In this document: positions 12,991 through 24,800 of the stretch, piece by piece | Layout: each line of letters opens with the position of its first letter | Position numbering within the stretch: the first letter of the stretch is position 1 | Assembly (NCBI GenBank): GCA_034766995.1 | Contig: CM068315.1 | Span: 39,561,318 to 39,625,317 of the forward strand | DNA: 64,000 nt | Origin: Acanthacorydalis orientalis | Lineage: Eukaryota > Arthropoda > Insecta > Megaloptera > Corydalidae | Reading direction: 5' to 3' | Notes under the pieces: generated by a model | Databases searched by the model: none | Seen by the model: only the letters and a program-made list of their open reading frames with translations | Told to the model about the DNA's origin: nothing | Position numbers and translations under genes: made by a program

Positions 12991-13676
12991 TGTAATGTAG
13001 GGTAAAATAGCAGTACAGTAGAAAACAATCAAACGGATTTAAAGCAGGAAATCTTATGAATTAGTTGACATTAGTGAATCGTGACAAAATAAGATTTGGA
13101 AAATGTTCGATATAGCAATCTGAATAACACAATTTTGCTGAAATTTTATAGATATTTCTGATGCAGTTGTTCAAATATTCTACCAAGAAATCTTGAATCA
13201 TATACCGATATTTATTATGTGTAATAATTAATTTTGTGCCTTTAAATTGAATCAGTCATAACTCTGTTTAAGATTAAAATATTTTCTCGTCATTTTAGAT
13301 TTTTGAAGAGCCAACCTTAACATTTAAAAACATTATATATCTTGGCCAATCAGTTGGTATAAGCTCACAAAACAATAGTGAACACAATGGCATCTGAAAA
13401 GTAGCATATTAGGCAATGCAACTTTTCTCATTCCAGTTGAAAAAAATGCTGTCAGAGCCGTGGGAATGATTTTTGTTTAGCTTTGGGAAGGTGCTGTGAC
13501 ACATAAAACACGCAAAAAATGCTAAAACAGTTAAAGTCCGAAAATGCATTACTGTTTCATCGATTCTTAGCTGCCATCTTTATTTCGACAATAGATTTAT
13601 CATTTATCCGACAGATGGTGAAAAGTTATTGTTAAGACCTGAATATCGGTATTATACAAAGTAAAAATTACATTAA

Positions 13677-13752
13677 AATCGCAGCTGGCCAGTGCACACG
13701 ATAAGAATTTCATCAATCGTAGCTGGCCAGTATATACGAGAAGAATTTCATC
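13677..13752 (+). repeat. 38-bp tandem duplication
   Basis: AATCGCAGCTGGCCAGTGCA and AATCGTAGCTGGCCAGTATA start two 38-bp units, both ending AAGAATTTCATC. Copies differ at only a few bases. Confidence 0.85.
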
Positions 13753-13798
13753 TGTTCTTTCGGGCTGTCAACGGAGACAAGCACAATACAAATCACCC

Positions 13799-13890
13799 AG
13801 TGTAATTCATATACAAAACAGTGCTCCAAAACGCAGTGTAATTCATACCCAAAAACTTGTATTATAAATCAGTGTGATTCATACATATTA
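13799..13890 (+). repeat. Three spaced CAGTGTAATTCATA repeats
   Basis: CAGTGTAATTCATATACA, CAGTGTAATTCATACCCA and CAGTGTGATTCATACATA recur about every 35 bp, just after the 38-bp duplication. Confidence 0.6.
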
Positions 13891-15618
13891 CAGTTTAGAT
13901 TTTGTAATCGATATGCATATTTCAAATCGAAGCAGTTTAATTCGGTATCAGAATCTTATATTTATTCCAAAATAAAATACATCTATCATTAAATTAATAA
14001 GTGTGTGCAGTTTGATTTTACAGAAGATCTGCATAAATTTACTGCACCAACTCACTTTACAGTTATATAGAATAATAGATGATATTTTGAGGATTGAAAT
14101 GTATTCCATTTTTTCCGTACACATTCTTGTCAATGAAAAGGACAGTGAATTAATTTGTGCACATAATATATTGTAAAAGTATGGTATTGAGTTTTTAATT
14201 GTAAAAATCTTATCCGAGTTTTTTTAATCAGAAAAAGTAATATATTTCTAATAAAATGGAATATTATAAATTAATCAATAAAATCAATGTTTTATGCAAC
14301 TTTTTTCAATATTATAATAGAATTGATATGTTTTTGTAATTAAAATTGACAGATTGTTGTTAAATAACGAAGGGAATGAGTTTTTATGACGTTCTATGTC
14401 TTTTTTGTAATCATTAGCGTAAATGATTTGATGGAGCTACATTTAAAGAATATATAGAGAATGATTATGAAACTTTTTGTTTAACTCTCTGTTTTCATTA
14501 CATCAAATCATATCTTATTTCATTTTTGAATGGATAACAGTTTCATGATCATTAGAAAATAATAGTTATTATTCTACCAAATTATGAAATGTTACCTGAA
14601 TGAATATAATGTTTTTTTTTATAATTTGTGTGACAAATTAATTTTGAAACCCATTTTTGTACGTGAAAAAGCTTTTCTGATAGGCAAAAAAGTAAATTTA
14701 GATATTGATGAAAAATAAAAAACTAAATAAATTTAAGGTCAACATTCATTTCTTTTTAATTTATTTAAAGAATATTAATATGTATTACGATATTTGAATA
14801 ATCTAATTATTTACAGTTGCAGAAACTTTCAATGAGCGATTCACTTGAGATTTTGTATTTTTCTTTTTTTAGCTTTGTACAACATCTTTCAAAAGGAGTA
14901 GTATGTAGACTTTACGATAAAATTTGAGATAATTTAAGCTTAGATCAAATAAAATCGGGTTAGAGTTAACCAGAGTAACATTAATTAAGCCGGAAGAAAT
15001 TCATATCCATAAATGAATTGAGTTACAAAAATTGTTCTGCCACAGACATTTTTCTGTACTTTGGTACTTGGAAGATGATTGCAATGTGTACAAGAAATCA
15101 AAAATGATTAATAATTTAATATTTATAATCAGAACTTTTTTGTGATTATTAGGCTGAAAAAATAATATATTTGTGAAAGTTAGCGTAATCCAGATTAAAG
15201 TTAAATAGAAAACTGGATTATTGTCACACACTATTCATTATAATGTTCACATATTTTAGATTATTTTTTATTTAGATAATATTATTACCTTTGATAACAA
15301 TAAATACTTTTCTGGTCATTATCAATCATTTGTAGGTAATTTTTTAAACTGTTTGTATTTTGCATCTGCATGATTCAAAAAAGTAATGAATGAGTTTACA
15401 TTTAGTACTATATCTTATATTAAAATTTTAACTCTTTGAAAAAAATCTTCAGGCTCAAATAAGCGTCATATATCATCAGAAATAATCACAAACTACTGTT
15501 TAAAGCAAGTGTAATTATTTTCATATTGGCCAAAATTTCCAGAATGTTTTATTATTTCAATAAAAAGTAAACTAAAATATTACTTTTATAACATTAATTT
15601 CTCTGTAATATATTTGTA

Positions 15619-15621
<3 letters not shown>

Positions 15622-15682
<61 letters not shown>
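15622..15682. repeat. (TA)n microsatellite
   Basis: Uninterrupted TA dinucleotides over about 60 bp. Confidence 0.95.
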
Positions 15683-15688
<6 letters not shown>

Positions 15689-15913
15689 CCCAGTAAAGTA
15701 AACTTAGCAGAATAATATTTATATTACATTTTCATGTGTATACTTTTTTCTTAAAAAACAATTATCACAACTTACTTTTTACAAAATGTATATTAAATAA
15801 AAAAATGTTTATTCTTCACTTTAATTAAATAAACATTGCCTTGAATGCTAGTAACATATTGATAATAAACTGTAAAAAATTAAATGTACGATAAAAATTA
15901 AATTTAGTTATTG

Positions 15914-15949
<36 letters not shown>

Positions 15950-16005
15950 TACTTATTTAAATTAATTGTATATATATATATACATATTGTATATATATAT
16001 ATATA

Positions 16006-16170
16006 TGGTTGGTGGAAAAATAATTGCGGTTTTTACTTATCGAGTATAAAAACGCACATATCAGTTAAGAATTATATTTATTAATCAAAACAAAGATCAT
16101 TGGCCTACAAACATTTCTCCCAATGGGAAATAAAATGATAAAAACCGCAATTATTTTGGCACCAACCTAA
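16006..16170. mobile_element. Mariner-derived MITE related to the element at 51177
   Basis: GGTTGGTGGAAAAATAATTG on the left and ATTTTGGCACCAACCTAA on the right are TIRs. The inside matches the reverse complement of the 3' end of the 51177-52405 mariner (ATTAATCAAAA, CATTGGCCT and TTTCTCCCAATGGGAAA are shared). It directly abuts (TA)n on the left. Confidence 0.8.
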
Positions 16171-17328
16171 TTTATATATAATTCTTTTCTGAAACAAATC
16201 TCTTCCACTTCTTATATAAAAATTCGGTTAATTTTCGAAATAATATATTGTGTTGCTATATGTTGGAGCAATATGTAATTTTTTTCAACTTTTCCGAGGA
16301 AAATCTATTATTTTCATGTCATGTTATTTGAGGATTGTTCATATAGACAAGAGAAAATCGAAAAATGATATTATTTGAATCATTCGGGTTTACAGCGAAG
16401 CAGTTTATGTAAAAGTTAAAATAAAATATTGAATTAGGTCATGTTTTTTCGTAGCCCTTGAAGTTTTACGATTCCGTTGCATACCATGGGTGCTTATCGC
16501 ACTAATTGCTGACTAATAAAAATAGTCTTTAATATATTACAAAACACACATAAAACTTTCAATTAAGATTGAAAGAGTACGCCAGTGATTTTAGTTAAAA
16601 ATAAACAAAAATGAAACCATTATTTTCATTGCTCTCTTTATAAAAGACTAATATAAATAAAGAAGATTTTTTACTTTTTGTTTTATTTATAGCATGCCAT
16701 TCAAGTAAAAATCAAAAAAAAGTCCAAGGTAAATTATAAGTGAACATGTTTAATCAATCATACACTTAAAATATGTGATCATATATTACTGAACTTGATA
16801 TACAATGAGAATGTAAACTATTTATGTGAAACTAACCATTCGATATTTTGTTTATACGGTCCTGTAAAACAACACAATCTTCAATCATCTATTAACGTAT
16901 ATCATATCGCACGTCAAACTTATCCATTTGGACCATCAAAGTGTTCATGTATGAAATACTGCATATTGAAAGATGTGCAAAATTTGTATTTCTACGTAAA
17001 GTTTGTGAATAGTTCGGCTCCGATCCAATAGATTATTATTTATGACCAGGATATATATATATATATATATATATAACAGAATTTAGAATTAAATTAAATG
17101 TCTTGGTGTTTTATGAAAATCTATGAATGTCAAACTAAATTCAATATAGTTTCAATTAATTTTCAGTAATAATTCTTAAAACACATATATGTAGCAATAA
17201 TATTCTAAATGTCATTTTTAATTAGAGTTATTGAAACTTTGGTAGTTAAATATTGTTTTTTTGTTTATTTATTTCAATAATGAAATGAATGGTATTAGAA
17301 ATAATTATATTAAATGTTTTTTAGTGAA

Positions 17329-17385
<57 letters not shown>

Positions 17386-17640
17386 GAATTATAATAAATG
17401 TCGAAAATTGAATATAGAAAGGAAAGAAAATATGGTGAAAAGAAAAAGACTCCACCACACACAATATTTAAATAATTGTTTTTTTTTTTTGCTTGTTGAC
17501 TAACAATAACAACAAATGATTTCTGTTAAATTACTTGAAATATATTATTTAAATATTTATTACTATTGTCAAATAATTATGTTAAATACATTTTAGTGAA
17601 TATACATATATCTCTCTCTCTCTCTATATATATATATATA
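16171..17640. other. AT-rich DNA without recognised genes
   Basis: Contains (TA)n at 17052-17074 and 17337-17382 and (CT)n(TA)n just before 17641. Confidence 0.5.
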
Positions 17641-18175
17641 AGATTGGTGGTAAAATAATTGCGGTTCTTCTGAATACTAACCTTATTTTTTTCAATGAAA
17701 ATGTCATTTCATATTAATATCATTTTAAAGTGTATTTTTCTGTTTGTATTTTGATAACATCGACTTTGGTTTTATTATTAATTTTGCTTCGAATTGAGCT
17801 ATTGAATGAAAACATGGAAAAGAAGCAAATAGGAACATTTTTTTGTTATGAATTGAAAACGGGCGATAAGGTAGGAGAAACTGCTCATAAACTAAACGAT
17901 GCTTTTGATGTGGATACTGTTAAGGAACGTATAGTGCAATGGTGGTTCCAAAAATTGCGTGCTGGTGACGAGAGCCTTGAAGATGAAGAAGACCACGAGC
18001 GTACTTCTTCAGATCATAACGATCAACTGAAGGCGTTAGTTGAATCAGTACCACGCATAACAATTCGAGAAGTTAGGCGATAGTCATCCAATAGTTCTGG
18101 ACTCCTTAAAACCACACATTAAAAAATGTATAGGAATTTGAAGGTCATAAACAGCAATTATTTTTTTACCACTCT
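17641..18175 (+). mobile_element. HTH-only mariner derivative, copy A
   Basis: TIRs (GATTGGTGGTAAAATAATTG and its partner TTTTTTTACCACTCTA) flank a 5' leader, an ORF from ATG 17814 to TAG 18083 (89 codons: MEKKQIGTFFCYELKTG, VQWWFQKLRAGDESLEDEE) and then immediately the 3' end. Only the N-terminal paired-type HTH region of the transposase remains; the catalytic domain is absent. The ORF has diverged in its last part by a small frameshift. Confidence 0.88.
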
Positions 18176-18960
18176 AGATAGATAGGTAGATAAATAGAGA
18201 GGGATGTATATTATTTTAAAATTTTATCAACATTATTTTAAAAAATTAAATATAAAAAAGGCATCTTGGAATATGTACAGTTATAAATGTTTATAAACGG
18301 TTATTAACTAACGGTACTGTAATGAACTTTGAATGTTATAATATTATTTAAATATTTCATTGATTAAATTTCTTTATTGATATGTTCTATAAATACACAA
18401 TTAAATAATGACTGTTTGTAATTTTTTAATTAATAATCTTGTTGCAGATTCTTCCAGTACTTTACTATATATGAAGTAATTTTTTTTATTCAGTTTTAAT
18501 GATAAAATGTTTGTTTCTTCAAAATAAAATGTTATATTCTATTTTTTATATTAATCTATATACCACTGTACTTGAAATGATTACGTCTGATCTGAGTCAT
18601 TTACTATATCTATAATTTTCATCTCTTGGCATAATAAAATATCTTTATGTCCTTTTAATAATTAAAATGAACCACTTTCACTCTCCGCAAATCACACACG
18701 TTTTTGTCGTTAAATCAATTTTAATGAGTTAAAGTATAAAAAATCTATTTTTTCTCCACCTAATCACTCTGAGAATAAAGGGGTAGCTATCGAAATAAAT
18801 CTCAAAAATAATTAAAATTATTAATAATCACTTACTGTTCGTTTTTTAACAGAAACATTTTAAGTGAGTTTTGTCATTTCAATCGTTCAGTTCAATCATT
18901 TAAATGTTAAGTAAGAAATTACGAGTGTTACTAACACACATATATTATTTTTAATTAATA

Positions 18961-19003
<43 letters not shown>

Positions 19004-19007
19004 CATA
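18176..19007. other. AT-rich DNA without recognised genes
   Basis: A degraded foldback-MITE-like stretch (about 18665-18760) and (TA)n at 18962-18999. Confidence 0.45.
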
Positions 19008-19157
19008 CTAGGGGGTTTCGCCCTCTGCTCACTTCGCTCGTCAATGCCCGGACTCTGTTCTCGCCCACTTCTTAATTATAAGCCTGTGCATACAATCGAA
19101 TGAAACAATAAACATATTTTTTAAAACTCATTATGTCTATATAATTATTATTAGACA
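19008..19157. repeat. Interspersed repeat with GGGTTTCGCCC and CACTTCGCTCG motifs, copy 2
   Basis: CTAGGGGGTTTCGCCCTCTG and CTCACTTCGCTCGTC are followed by ATGTCTATATAATTA, as in the copy at 4218. The GGG-TTTC-GCCC part can fold as a small hairpin. Confidence 0.5.
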
Positions 19158-19173
19158 TACAGCTACGTAATCG

Positions 19174-19214
<41 letters not shown>

Positions 19215-19338
19215 TGTGTGTGTTTGTTAGTATGTTTATATAAACATGTCATTATATTATTTTTTACAACCTTTTACTTTTTGTGGCTAAATACTATTTT
19301 ATATATATATATACACATGTATGTATGTATATATATAC

Positions 19339-19382
<44 letters not shown>

Positions 19383-19776
19383 GTTATAGATTTGCGAAAA
19401 CTTTATATAATTATCCAAGTATCTATTTATATTTTTTTAACTTATTTATATCTGTTATTGAAATGTATTATTGAATGTGTTAGTTTATATAATTTATGAA
19501 TACTTTCACCAATTTTTATTGTATATACAAAATTGGAAGATGGGAATCGACACAAGTTTGTTTTAGAATTAGAGTAGAAACGCCAATTTATGTCCAAGAT
19601 CCAGTTTACAGATACTTAAATAAAATATTTCTACAAACTATAAATATAAATTTGTTATGTTCTCAAATTCAGTAATTGATTACAATATCTCATACTACAT
19701 ATTTTAATGTAGTGGCTGTAACTGGAGCCTAACCAAAAATTGAGGTTTCTAAATTAATGAATATGATATTGAAACT

Positions 19777-19823
<47 letters not shown>
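19158..19823. other. AT-rich DNA without recognised genes
   Basis: It holds (TA)n tracts at about 19175-19211, 19340-19379 and 19780-19823. The frames at 19218-19499 are TA-repeat artefacts. Confidence 0.5.
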
Positions 19824-19828
<5 letters not shown>

Positions 19829-20019
19829 TTTAAATTGAAAACAATTCATAATTAATCAAGAATACGATAATTAAAATTCAGGACAGTAATAGAACTTTTT
19901 AAAATCTAATAAATCTAATTTTTTCTCTAAGGAAAATTGTTATTAAAAAATTAATTATGTACTTGATCTGTATGGGAGATATTTCTGAAATTATTATTAT
20001 ATATTCTCTATTTATATAG

Positions 20020-20060
<41 letters not shown>

Positions 20061-20265
20061 TTTAAATTGAAAACAATTCATAATTAATCAAGAATACGAT
20101 AATTAAAACTCAGGATAGTAATAGAACTTTTTAAAATCTAATAAACCTATTGTTTTTTTTTCTAAGGGCAATAGTTTTTACAAAAACAATTATGTACTTG
20201 GTCTGTATGGGAGATATTTCTAAAATTATTATTATTATCATATATTCTGTATTTATACAGAATAT

Positions 20266-20287
<22 letters not shown>
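19824..20287 (+). repeat. 232-bp tandem duplication flanked by (TA)n
   Basis: ATGAATTTAAATTGAAAAC begins at 19824 and again at 20056. The units share AATTCATAATTAATCAAGAA, AGTAATAGAACTTTTTAAAA and TCTGTATGGGAGATATTTCT, and each ends in (TA)n. Short frames inside are not genes. Confidence 0.85.
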
Positions 20288-20310
<23 letters not shown>

Positions 20311-20399
20311 GCACATATAATGTTTTATTTTTCAGTGTTTTTGTAAAATTACATGTAAATCATCGAACAGTATCCACACATTAAGTTTTGAAAATTTTC

Positions 20400-20995
20400 A
20401 TTTCTATTTTCGCACCACAATCCTGAGAAGAGTCATCGCGGTCCACTCATCTTCGATTGCCTGGAAATGGCTCCGTAGTTCATACACATCACACACACAT
20501 ATGCATTCAGTCGAACACATTTCAATCACGTGTGTGCGCGTTCTCATTCCATCTTTAATATTTTGTTACATGTGTCGTTCTCGCACGATGCGTTCTGTCG
20601 GTACGTATAAAGAAGACGTTCAACGGCCACATTTAAAACGAACGTGTGCTTCAGTTGAACGCGTTCGATCAGGAATACTCTACGAATTTTATTATCCTTT
20701 TTTATATATACATTCATTCCTTACAGTTGACGTCGCTCTTAATAGACCATCGTTCTGTTTGACAGATTAAAGTTGTGCGCGCCGAATTCGGTCGTCGTCG
20801 TTTTATTGTGCTTTTTTGAGTGCGCGTTATAACGAATTCGTATATTAAGGTTACACTAATAGTTCGTTCTACAAGATATGTTAAATTTAACAGCGTCCGT
20901 GTGCGTACGCGAACATCTAAATACGTAAATCTTCGATACGAATCAATTATAGTGCTCGTAAAAAAGTTATCTGTGCACATAGTGTTTTATGATTA
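20400..20995. promoter_or_regulatory. CpG-richer block, candidate Nkcc promoter or first exon
   Basis: TTCAGTCGAAC (initiator-like, A at 20509), TATAAAG at 20606-20612 and a second TTCAGTTGAAC at 20650 lie in a block dense in CG (GTGTGCGCGTTC, GTGCGCGCCGAATTCGG, GTGCGTACGCGAAC). It is the closest such block upstream of the Nkcc start (3.5 kb). The TATA-to-initiator spacing is not ideal, and no donor site was proven. Confidence 0.4.
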
Positions 20996-21680
20996 TTGAC
21001 TGACTTGTTATTCCATTTTTATTAAACTTATCTTTATTTTCTTACAATTTTATTATTTTTTTTTAATGTAGGCAAATGTAATTATAATGCGGTTTGTATC
21101 AAAACATTAATAACTTCTTTTAGAGAGTTAGCAGGTATATATATATATATATATATACTATATGAGTATACTTTTAAAAATAATATTGATATATATTTTT
21201 TATAAAACTGAAAAGTTAACAAGAGAATTCTGTTAGTTAAAATATTAATAATCTGCTTTCTAAACAATTTTGATATGCTTTTATTATTTCCGGACATCGA
21301 AAAATATTGAATCCATTTAAGCATAAGAATCTTAATTCATATTTATTTTTTTAGAAAAAAAATTGTAAATTAAATAATTAATAAATGAAGTCTCAATTTT
21401 AGTTTGTGATAGAGAATCGAAAATAATAATTTTTGTTGTCAGTGGAAGATTTAGTGTTTTAATTTAATTGATTTAATTTGAAAAAAATCATTTAAAATAC
21501 ATTTGATTCGAATGTTTAATATTTTTTTCAAATTTCCATTTTAAAGAAAATCTTATTTCTTTTCATTGAATTTTAATTGTTTTAAAAATAAAGTACATTA
21601 CATCTAAAAAGTTTTAAGAATTTATTCATAAATTTATTAATAAATTAAGTATATGTTTGAAAGTTCATGAGTATTTGTAT
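20996..21680. other. AT-rich DNA without recognised genes
   Basis: A short (TA)n at 21138-21160; nothing else. Confidence 0.5.
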
Positions 21681-22259
21681 TGGGATGGTAGAAAAATAAT
21701 TGCGGCACATGTCATTCAAATTCGTATACGTGTCAAGCTTTTTTGATTTTCCTATCTATTTTAAGTGGTCCAGAACTGGTGGACGACTAACGCCTAAATG
21801 TTGTGCATGTTCTCGAATTGTTGTACTTGGTTGCGATTGAATAAACGCCTTAAATTAATCGTTATGTTTATAACTGAAAACAAACATCCGCGACCGTTTT
21901 CATCTTGAAGGATCTCGTGTTCAGCACGAAATCTTTGTAGCTACCATTGCACTGTACGTTCCTTAACAGTACCCACATCAAAAGTATCGTTTAGTTTACG
22001 GACAGTTTCTGCTTCTTTATAATCTGTTTTAAACTTGTACAAAATTTTCTCTTATTTGCTTCTTTTTCACCTTTAATTCAATTGTTTAATTTGAAGTGAA
22101 ATTTATAATAAAATCAAAGTCGATGTTACCAAAATATAGACTGAAAAATTCACTTTAAAAATATATTAACGTGAACACGATGAAATGACACTTTTATTGA
22201 AAAAAATTAATGTCTGACTTCAGAAAACAAAAACCGCAATTATTTTCCTACCAACCTAA
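21681..22259 (-). mobile_element. HTH-only mariner derivative, copy B
   Basis: Minus-strand copy with right-hand TIR TTAGGTTGGTAGGAAAATAA (read from 22259). Degraded coding sequence matches the N-terminal HTH region, ending in GTT-CTG-GAC-CAC-TTA-AAA-TAG (VLDHLK stop), followed straight away by the 3' end. Same deletion as copies A, C and D. Confidence 0.85.
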
Positions 22260-23475
22260 TATATAATTGTAACTGCAGCTTCTTAGAACAGTCAATCCGA
22301 AATGTGGTTCCTACAAGGAACAGAAGTGTTATTTTTTATCGATTTCTTCATTCAATCTAAGCATGAAGGTTTTAATAATAGTGGATTGAACATATAGGAT
22401 TCAATATATTTCAAGCAGGATTGCTGCTATTAAAATTGAATATTGACTCACTCAAATTTAAAATTGATTAAATTACTTTTAAATGCATTATCATTTTTTA
22501 CATAATAAGAAGTTATTCTTCGATTTCGACCATTCTATTTTTTCCACAAATGATCTAAGTTATATATTATATAAATAGAATCTTCGGTAGTAATTCCTAG
22601 CGAAAGTCACGAAATACAGTAAATAAAACCTTTGACAAAAGTTGTGATGCATTTTCATGATAAAACAAAATTGAATAACACCTTTTTCTGTGTTGTCCCT
22701 TTATCAAAGAATGTGCATTTCCATAGGAAATGTTTTTATTAAATTATTTTAGTATACAAATTATGATCTAATGTAATAACGAATACGAAAAATGTGTGGT
22801 AAAATTTCAGAGGTTATATTTTTAGATTGTGATGGCAGATACAAAAAGCCAGGCCATGTTAATTCAAGTTAATCAAGGAAAATCGTGATAAGTAAAAGTA
22901 ATTAAAATCAGATCTGTCGGATCATGATAGTTTAGATTAGGATTGATCAAGTCAGTAGATCAGGCCAGGGTAGATCAGCCTATCTTAGATCAAGTTAAGT
23001 TAGGGTATATCAGAATAAATTGGTTAACTTAACATGACCTAATCTGTTCTAAAGGTTAGGTCAAATTAAATTAAATCAGTTTTTCCCAAGTATTTGCCTC
23101 ACTTTTGTCAGTTTTAACAAATTGTAATATTTGTCAGTTATCACAGTTATATGACATATTTCTAAAATGGGTTTTGTTACATTCTGCATTATATATATTT
23201 TTATTTGAATCAAATCTATTTACTCTTCTGTACAATAATCGGACATTCTATTTAAAATCAAGACTTTCTTGCATTAATCGCAAACTCTCCTTATTATGTT
23301 TACATTAATCTGAGCAAAAATATTTAAATTTAGAAATGAAGTTATAAATAAATATTTTATGAAAAATGTTAGTATATTATTAGACAAAGTATATCAGTAT
23401 TGCACTCATTAACATTTCCATAAAAATAAAATTTATTAACACTTAAAATGTACATGTAAATCTACTTCAGATATG

Positions 23476-23517
<42 letters not shown>

Positions 23518-23821
23518 AAGTTTTACTATTTATTCTACCATTTCACTTAGTTTATACTGAAATATTTTACAAGAATCACTTAGAATTATATATAAATGCT
23601 CAAATCGTTCTAAGAAATGTATAAATTTCTATTTTAATCACAAACTGTCGATATCATTCTAATAATAAACTCTTTAAATTAATGACATCTTGTTTCGTAT
23701 ACAATTTTAAAATCATTTAAATATACAAATCAGTTTTATGGATATGCTTAATGTAACATTGTAATGAATCATTACTCGAAATAGCTGTAATAATAATTTA
23801 CTTTTAAGTACATAGTCTTGA

Positions 23822-23869
<48 letters not shown>

Positions 23870-24390
23870 ACAGTTTTGTTTAATATTGATATATCATGAA
23901 ATTATTTACTATTGTCCTTGGTGTTTTTAGTTATTAGCTGATATTTTTTCCATATCAATTAGATTAAAGATTAGATTAGAGATTAATTCAATGTAAAAAA
24001 ATAGAAAAATGTAAAATGTTTTATTAAAGTCACAAATGTTTTAAAATTGAATAATTAGTTAAATATAAATTGTTATATCTAACATTTCATTAATACAATA
24101 ATAATGGACACTGTGGCAAATTTTACGTACAAAAATGTATTAAAAATACATTACTTTAAAGGAAATATAACGGTTCATAACGTACTTTGATTGTATAGCC
24201 ATTGTAAAATCTTTAAAATATTTCGGATCTTATAATACACGGAGTTAGAAAAATAGAAGAATAAGTACGACTAAAAATAATACTTTTATTCATATTATGA
24301 ATATGAGATTCATTCGATTAATGTTAGAAAAAACACACACATTTTACGTGAACGTTAATAATTATCCTTTTTTTCTTTTATCTTTGAATT
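22260..24390. other. AT-rich DNA upstream of Nkcc
   Basis: It holds cryptic TAGATCAAG/GGTTAGGTCAA repeats at 22850-23080 and (TA)n at 23478-23515 and 23824-23865. A likely acceptor (TTTGAATTATAG) ends at 24394, giving a 64-nt 5' untranslated segment before the Nkcc ATG. Confidence 0.5.
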
Positions 24391-24458
24391 ATAGTTCAAA
24401 ATAGTATTAAATGTAAACAAAAGTGTTAATAAAATCCAGATATAAAACATTATAAACT

Positions 24459-24800
24459 ATGGATGGACGGTTTAAAATAAACAGAGTGGATCAATCGACG
24501 ATTGTTCCACCGTCGATAACAGAAACATCTTATGAGAACGACGCGTTCGACATACAGTACAATTCGTTACCGTACCATGAAAAAGACGAAAATGGTGTTG
24601 TGCAACAGCAGATGCCGCATTACAATAACGTGAACGTCGCGTCGACAATCTGCTTACCGGATTTCGCGAACCGGAGACGGCGTTCGCTCGCACAGATGAC
24701 CCGCGAGGCGTTACCGAGACTCGACTTTTATAGGAATTCGAGACGAGCGTTAAGAAGACCGTCTCTTGGCGAACTCCATGGTGAAGAAATGCGAGAGAAG
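24459..24800 (+). CDS. Nkcc: Nkcc coding exon 1: cytosolic regulatory N-terminus (residues 1-114)
   Basis: Residues 4-7 read RFKI, matching the RFx[V/I] docking motif for SPAK/OSR1 kinases. Residues 76-94 align with the phospho-regulatory patch of vertebrate NKCC1: S76, T81 and S94 sit at the spacing of shark T184, T189 and T202, within [16 protein letters not shown], and RRPSLGELH follows. The exon ends GAG-AAG before gttagt, in phase 0. The context says transport activity is probably switched by WNK-SPAK phosphorylation; that is inference from the family. The overlapping antisense frame at 24472-24693 is a shadow. Confidence 0.93.

Larger units (their letters stand above)
12991..16005. other. 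AT-rich DNA with short tandem repeats
   Basis: Apart from the 13.7-13.9 kb repeats, a foldback-MITE-like arm near 15085-15185 and (TA)n tracts, no feature is recognised. Confidence 0.5.

Noticed and set aside
20501..20980. Two overlapping open frames in the 20.4-21.0 kb CpG-richer block
   Set aside because: They lie on opposite strands, lack recognisable motifs, and are better explained by fewer stop codons in GC-richer DNA.
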